Shown piece after piece: positions 19,385-23,299 of a DNA stretch of 23,299 bases. The notes under the pieces are model-generated. The model had not been told where the DNA came from, searched no databases, and was given only the letters and a program-made list of their open reading frames with translations. Location of the stretch: assembly GCA_002315565.1 (NCBI GenBank), contig DCHD01000020.1, positions 1-23,299 on the forward strand, written 5' to 3'. Position numbers and translations under genes: made by a program. Position 1 is the first letter of the stretch, and the number at the start of each line of letters is the position of its first letter. Source of the DNA: Solobacterium sp. UBA1761 (lineage in GTDB: Bacteria; Bacillota_I; Bacilli_A; Erysipelotrichales; Erysipelotrichaceae).

Positions 19385-21079
19385 ATGAAACGTAAGAAGT
19401 TGGCAATAGCTGTTGTTGTTGCTGCAATTGTAATAAGCGTAATCTGGGCACTTAAAAAGGGAGATCTGTCCAGTATAGAAAATATCGAAGAACTTGGAAA
19501 GGTCCTTGGCTTTGTTACACTTATTCCAACACTTCTTACGGTAATTCTGGCTTTTATCACAAACAATGTAGTATTTTCACTCCTGATGGGATTCCTGTCA
19601 GGAGTGATACTACTGACTGTTACCGGATGCAATTCTTTTTCCGGTATACCGTCAGAACTTGTATCCCAGACATATACAAGTTTTGTAAATGTTCTTGGTG
19701 ATACAGAAAACCTTGAAATAATGTTATTGTGTTTCGTTGTTGGAGGCATGATAGAAGTTGTGAGATACTCAGGAGGTTTTGAGTCACTGGCTGTAAAACT
19801 TTCTGAAAGAGTATCAACTCCACGAAAAGCAGGACTTATTACCAGTATGCTTGGCTGTATGATCTTCTTTGATGATTATGCCAATGCGCTGATTGTAGGT
19901 CCCGTAATGAAACCGATAATGGATCGTCTTCATGTATCAAGAGAAAAACTCTCATACATTGTTGACTCTACAGCTGCTCCGGTTACGGGCATTGCAATTG
20001 TCTCAAGTTGGGTTGCTGTAGAAATCTCATCAATCGAAAAAGGTCTGGAAATAGCAGGGATGACCGGTAATGGTTTCCCGATGTTTATTTCCAGTATTCC
20101 ATTTACCTTCTATTGTCTTTTCTGCCTAGGATTCATATTTCTGAATTCACTGGTAGGAAGAGACTTTGGACCAATGCTTAAGGCTGAAAGAAGAGCAAGA
20201 AAAGAAGGGAATAAAAATACAGATTCTTCAGAAAAACTGATCGTTAAAGACAGGATGACACAAAGAATCATATCAGGTGTTGGAAGCATTGCCTTTATGG
20301 TAATACTGTCTATAATTCTCTTCTATATAACCGGCAAAAAGACAGCTGTCGCATTGGGATTATTACCAGCTAATGCACCGTTCACATTTGAAACAGTTGT
20401 TACTGCAATATCAAATGCCAATACTGTCAGACTGATTATCACATCTACAATACTGGCAAGTATTATTGCGGTTGTATCTGGAGTAGCACTTAAACTGTTC
20501 AATTTGAAAGAAGCACTCAAGTCCTGGTTTGATGGAGCAAAAAACCTTTTTTCAACGATTGTGATGCTGACACTTGCATGGTGTCTGGCAGATACTATTG
20601 GTCGACTGGGAACCACTTTCTTCGCAATTGAAATAATCTCCGGCAATATACCTTATATCTATGTTCCATTACTGATATTTGTATGCTGCTGTATTGTTTC
20701 ATTCGCATCTGGAAGTTACGGTTGCCTGTTCGTTGTCATGCCTCTGACAATTCCTCTTGCATATCGCATGATTGAGGTCGGAGCAATAACTAATAGTGAA
20801 ATCTATTTATCAATATGCATAGCTTCAGTTATGGCCGGATCGATATTCGGTGACCACTGTTCACCTGTTACCGACTGTACTATACTGTCGGCAATGGGAT
20901 CAGGTTGTGAGACTATGGACCATGTTAAAACACAGCTTCCATATGCAATGGTAGTTGCTGTTGTATCATGCCTTGCAATTCTGATGGTAAGTTTCGGCTT
21001 ATCGGTAGCACTTGCGCTTATAATAGGTTTAGCTATAGAGGTTACAGTATTATATGTTTTTGGTAGAAAGCCAATTTAA
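19385..21079 (+). CDS. NhaC-family Na+/H+ antiporter-like transporter
   Basis: A 564-residue membrane protein with about 12 TM helices. Hallmarks are FFDDYANALIVGPVMKPI shortened to FFDDYANALIVGP (around 161-173) and IFGDHCSPVTDCTILSAMGS (around 497-516), both conserved in NhaC-type proteins of the ion-transporter superfamily. Members exchange Na+ for H+ or carry organic substrates with them. It sits between the antiporter and putrescine carbamoyltransferase genes, with gaps of 35 and 12 bases, so it is co-transcribed. It is not part of the well-known agu cluster. Its codon use (many ATA, AGA, GGA) is less biased than that of aguA, aguD and ptcA, which suggests lower expression or later insertion. 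It may restore ion balance or be a second agmatine, putrescine or cation carrier. Confidence 0.85.
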   Translation: MKRKKLAIAVVVAAIVISVIWALKKGDLSSIENIEELGKVLGFVTLIPTLLTVILAFITNNVVFSLLMGFLSGVILLTVTGCNSFSGIPSELVSQTYTSFVNVLGDTENLEIMLLCFVVGGMIEVVRYSGGFESLAVKLSERVSTPRKAGLITSMLGCMIFFDDYANALIVGPVMKPIMDRLHVSREKLSYIVDSTAAPVTGIAIVSSWVAVEISSIEKGLEIAGMTGNGFPMFISSIPFTFYCLFCLGFIFLNSLVGRDFGPMLKAERRARKEGNKNTDSSEKLIVKDRMTQRIISGVGSIAFMVILSIILFYITGKKTAVALGLLPANAPFTFETVVTAISNANTVRLIITSTILASIIAVVSGVALKLFNLKEALKSWFDGAKNLFSTIVMLTLAWCLADTIGRLGTTFFAIEIISGNIPYIYVPLLIFVCCCIVSFASGSYGCLFVVMPLTIPLAYRMIEVGAITNSEIYLSICIASVMAGSIFGDHCSPVTDCTILSAMGSGCETMDHVKTQLPYAMVVAVVSCLAILMVSFGLSVALALIIGLAIEVTVLYVFGRKPI

Positions 21080-21091
21080 GAAAGGATATTT

Positions 21092-22117
21092 ATGAAAAAA
21101 GACTTTATTACAGTTAATGATTTTACAAAAGAAGAATTAATGGACATCATTAATCTTTCTATGGCAATCAAGAAATCAATCAAGAATGGTTATAAACCTC
21201 CACTTATGAAGGGTATGACTTTAGGTATGATTTTCCAGCAGTCTTCAACAAGAACTAGATGTTCATTTGAAACAGCTATGGAAGATATGGGCGGACATGC
21301 TCAGTACTTAGGCCCTGGTATGATTCAGCTTGGTGGACATGAAACAATCGAAGATACAGGTAGAGTTATCTCTGGTTTAATGGACATCGTTATGGCAAGA
21401 GTTATTGAACACAAGACTGTTGTAAGACTTGCTGATGCATGTACTATTCCAGTAATCAATGCTATGTCTGACTACACTCATCCAACTCAGGCTATTGCTG
21501 ATGCTATCACAATGATCGAAAACCTTCCTGCAGGAAAGAAATTCGAAGACTGCAAGATCGTATTCTGTGGTGACTTCACTCAGGTTGCTGCTTCATTAGG
21601 TTTCATCTGCACTAAGTTAGGTGCTAACTTCGTATTCTACGGACCATTAAATAATCCAAAGACTCAGCCATTCACACCAGAACATGGCAAGATCTTCGAT
21701 GAAAACTGCAAAGTATCTGGTGGTACTTGGAAAGTTACTGAAGATGAAAAAGATGTTGAAGGTGCTGACTTCTTCTATACAGACGTTTGGTATGGACTGT
21801 ATGAAGCTGAACTTTCTAAAGAAGAAAGAAACCAGATCTTCAAGAAGTACCAGGTTAATAGAGAATTAATGAACAAGGGTGCTTTAGGCTGCAAGTTCTT
21901 ACATTGTCTACCTTGCACAAGAGGCGAAGATGTAACTGATGAAGTTGCTGACTCTGCATCATCATTATGCTGGGAAGAAGCTTGGAACAGACTTACTGCT
22001 ATGAGAGGCTTACTTGTTTACTTTACTAGAAACAAGAAACAGTTCTCAGAGTTAGCTAAAGAAGCTGCTAAAGAAGAACTTGAATCAGTTCTTGACAAGA
22101 TGGGTATTGCTCACTAA
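21092..22117 (+). CDS. ptcA: Putrescine carbamoyltransferase
   Basis: A 341-residue cytoplasmic transcarbamylase. It phosphorolyses N-carbamoylputrescine to putrescine and carbamoyl phosphate, the second step of the pathway. It has the carbamoyl-phosphate loop SSTRTR (51-56), HPTQ (130-133) and HCLPC (271-275). YTDVWYGLYEAELS (229-242) and the C-terminal helical extension fit putrescine rather than ornithine carbamoyltransferase. Context agrees: agmatine deiminase and carbamate kinase are in the same cluster. AAAGGA stands 6 bases before the ATG. Codon bias is strong. Its stop overlaps the carbamate kinase start as TAATG. Confidence 0.94.
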   Translation: MKKDFITVNDFTKEELMDIINLSMAIKKSIKNGYKPPLMKGMTLGMIFQQSSTRTRCSFETAMEDMGGHAQYLGPGMIQLGGHETIEDTGRVISGLMDIVMARVIEHKTVVRLADACTIPVINAMSDYTHPTQAIADAITMIENLPAGKKFEDCKIVFCGDFTQVAASLGFICTKLGANFVFYGPLNNPKTQPFTPEHGKIFDENCKVSGGTWKVTEDEKDVEGADFFYTDVWYGLYEAELSKEERNQIFKKYQVNRELMNKGALGCKFLHCLPCTRGEDVTDEVADSASSLCWEEAWNRLTAMRGLLVYFTRNKKQFSELAKEAAKEELESVLDKMGIAH

Positions 22118-23055
22118 TGTCCAGAATTGTAATTGCGTTAGGCGGTAATGCATTAGGCAACACTCCAGCTGAACAGATGGAAAAAGTTGCTGATGCTGCC
22201 AAATCAATAATTGCATTTGTTAAAGAAGGCCATGAAGTTATTATCGGTCACGGTAATGGACCTCAGGTTGGTATGATCAACAATGCTATGGATTTCTCAA
22301 ACAAGAATGGTGGCAAAACTCCTGAGATGCCATTCCCAGAGTGTGGTGCCATGTCACAGGGTTATATCGGATATCATCTGCAGAATGCTTTAATCCGTGA
22401 AGCAAGAAAGCAGAATATCAATAAGAATGTTGTTACAGTTGTTACTCAGGTTGAAGTATCTGAAAGCGACAAAGCATTCGCAAATCCTACAAAACCAATC
22501 GGTTCATTCATGTCTGAAGCAGAAGCTAAAGAAATCATGGCCAACAAACCTGGTCAGATCTTTAAAGAAGATGCAGGAAGAGGATGGAGAAGAGTAGTGC
22601 CATCTCCACTTCCAATCGACATCGTTGAAAAGGGTGCTATCCAGCAGCTGGTTGAAGCAGGAAATATCGTTATTGCCTGTGGCGGTGGCGGTATTCCGGT
22701 AGTGAAGAAAGCAGAAGGCGACTATGAAGGTGTTGCTGCTGTAATCGATAAGGACTTTGCAAGTGAAAAACTTGCTGAACTTGTAGATGCGGATTATCTG
22801 TTCATTCTTACTGCTGTTGACCGTGTATGCATCAACTTCAACAAGCCTGATCAGAAAGAACTTAAAGAAATAACTGTTAAAGAAGCTGATGAACTTGCAG
22901 CTCAGGGACATTTTGCACCTGGCTCAATGCTGCCAAAAGTTGTTGCTTCCAAGACTTTCGCTGATTCAAAGGCAGGAAGAAAAGCTGTTATCGTATCACT
23001 GGAAAAAGCCGCTCTGGCTATGACTGGTGAATCTGGTACAGTAATCATTAAATAA
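22117..23055 (+). CDS. arcC: Carbamate kinase
   Basis: A 312-residue cytoplasmic kinase of the amino acid kinase family (also named aguC in such clusters). It transfers phosphate from carbamoyl phosphate to ADP, yielding ATP, CO2 and ammonia, the energy-gaining last step. Motifs are ALGGNALG (7-14), GHGNGPQVG (44-52), the carbamate-kinase segment FKEDAGRGWRRVVPSP (149-164), ACGGGGIPV (187-195) and AVIDKDFASEKLA (208-220). Length is typical. Translation is coupled to ptcA by the one-base overlap TAATG; no separate ribosome binding site is needed. Two terminators follow. Confidence 0.95.
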   Translation: MSRIVIALGGNALGNTPAEQMEKVADAAKSIIAFVKEGHEVIIGHGNGPQVGMINNAMDFSNKNGGKTPEMPFPECGAMSQGYIGYHLQNALIREARKQNINKNVVTVVTQVEVSESDKAFANPTKPIGSFMSEAEAKEIMANKPGQIFKEDAGRGWRRVVPSPLPIDIVEKGAIQQLVEAGNIVIACGGGGIPVVKKAEGDYEGVAAVIDKDFASEKLAELVDADYLFILTAVDRVCINFNKPDQKELKEITVKEADELAAQGHFAPGSMLPKVVASKTFADSKAGRKAVIVSLEKAALAMTGESGTVIIK

Positions 23056-23059
23056 CACT

Positions 23060-23082
23060 AAGCCATCGTATGATGGCTTTTT
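23060..23082 (+). terminator. Terminator 1 after carbamate kinase
   Basis: AAGCCATC-GTAT-GATGGCTT, an 8-bp stem followed by TTTG, starts 5 bases after the arcC stop. Its short T-tract is backed up by the second hairpin just downstream. Confidence 0.75.
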
Positions 23083-23090
23083 GTATGTAA

Positions 23091-23119
23091 AAAGCTCACT
23101 GATGTGAGCTTTGTTTTTT
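23091..23119. terminator. Terminator 2, shared by the agmatine operon and tRNA-Leu
   Basis: AAAGCTCAC-TGAT-GTGAGCTTT, a 9-bp stem followed by GTTTTTT on the plus strand and by TTTTTAC on the minus strand. It can end both the operon and the convergent tRNA-Leu transcript, which finishes 4 bases away. Confidence 0.85.
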
Positions 23120-23122
23120 ATC

Positions 23123-23208
23123 TGGTCCGAGATGAGGGACTTGAACCCTCACAGTATCGCTACCAACGGATTTTGAGTCCGTCGCGTCTACCATTCCGCC
23201 AATCTCGG
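23123..23208 (-). tRNA. tRNA-Leu (CAA)
   Basis: Complete 86-nt tRNA on the minus strand. It has acceptor stem CCGAGAT/ATCTCGG, discriminator A, genome-encoded CCA (23125-23123), anticodon loop CTCAAAA with anticodon CAA (23175-23173) closed by ACGGA/TCCGT, a long leucine-type variable arm, and T arm GAGGG-TTCAAGT-CCCTC. It reads UUG codons. Confidence 0.95.
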
Positions 23209-23219
23209 AGTGCTATTAA

Positions 23220-23249
23220 ATTATAACTTATCCATGGGTGTTTAGACAA
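23220..23249 (-). promoter_or_regulatory. Promoter of tRNA-Leu
   Basis: On the minus strand, TTGTCT (23249-23244) and a perfect TATAAT (23225-23220) lie 18 bases apart. Initiation near 23213 is 5 bases before the tRNA. Confidence 0.55.
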
Positions 23250-23271
23250 ACGAATAAGGTAAAATATAGAT

Positions 23272-23299
23272 ATGAATATGATTGCAATTCAAAAATGTC
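23272..23299 (+). CDS. Possible start of a further gene, cut by the window edge
   Basis: ATG at 23272 opens a frame (MNMIAIQKC) to the edge of the window. AAGG (23256-23259) is 12 bases away from this ATG and farther from the next one at 23278. Nothing can be said about function, and this may not be a gene. Confidence 0.25.

Overview
The window looks like chromosome from a low-GC Bacillota, probably an Erysipelotrichia-type gut or oral Firmicute. That assignment is inference. It rests on AT-rich compact gene packing, AGGAGG-type ribosome binding sites, TATAAT-type promoters, many short hairpin-plus-T terminators, and the gene set (agmatine deiminase pathway, SBP-permease fusion, Tet(M)-like GTPase fused to an NYN nuclease domain).

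Left edge (1-4402): the 5' part of a minus-strand tRNA-Trp, then three plus-strand genes: a metal-dependent amidohydrolase, a uridine phosphorylase and the RNA-binding protein Tex. Next (4421-7781), on the minus strand, a two-gene polar amino-acid ABC importer: a lipoprotein fusing substrate-binding lobes to the permease, and an ATPase with an extra C-terminal domain. Next (7792-11148), also minus, a three-gene operon: a radical SAM/SPASM enzyme, a membrane protein whose cytoplasmic tail carries a Cys-Ala repeat, and a DUF349 protein. The radical SAM stop and the membrane-protein start overlap as TAATG, and a perfect palindrome lies upstream. I consider this the best candidate for an undescribed modification system.

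Middle (11195-12430): an unrecognised gene whose 3' end runs into what may be the remnant end of an insertion sequence, a small stand-alone HIRAN protein, and a hairpin-rich intergenic stretch. Then a minus-strand block (12412-15788): a small two-TM protein, a Tet(M)/EF-G-like GTPase with a C-terminal Rae1/YacP-like NYN nuclease domain, and a flavin reductase-like protein one base downstream. The GTPase-nuclease fusion is the second most interesting object.

Right part (15873-23055): a complete agmatine deiminase gene cluster on the plus strand: RpiR-family regulator, agmatine deiminase, agmatine/putrescine antiporter, an NhaC-family transporter, putrescine carbamoyltransferase and carbamate kinase. 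Together they convert agmatine to putrescine, CO2 and ammonia with one ATP gained. Arrays of GTAAC/GTTAC half-sites flank the regulator gene, and a cre-like palindrome precedes the deiminase. The window closes with two terminators, a minus-strand tRNA-Leu (CAA) with encoded CCA, and possibly the first codons of another plus-strand gene.
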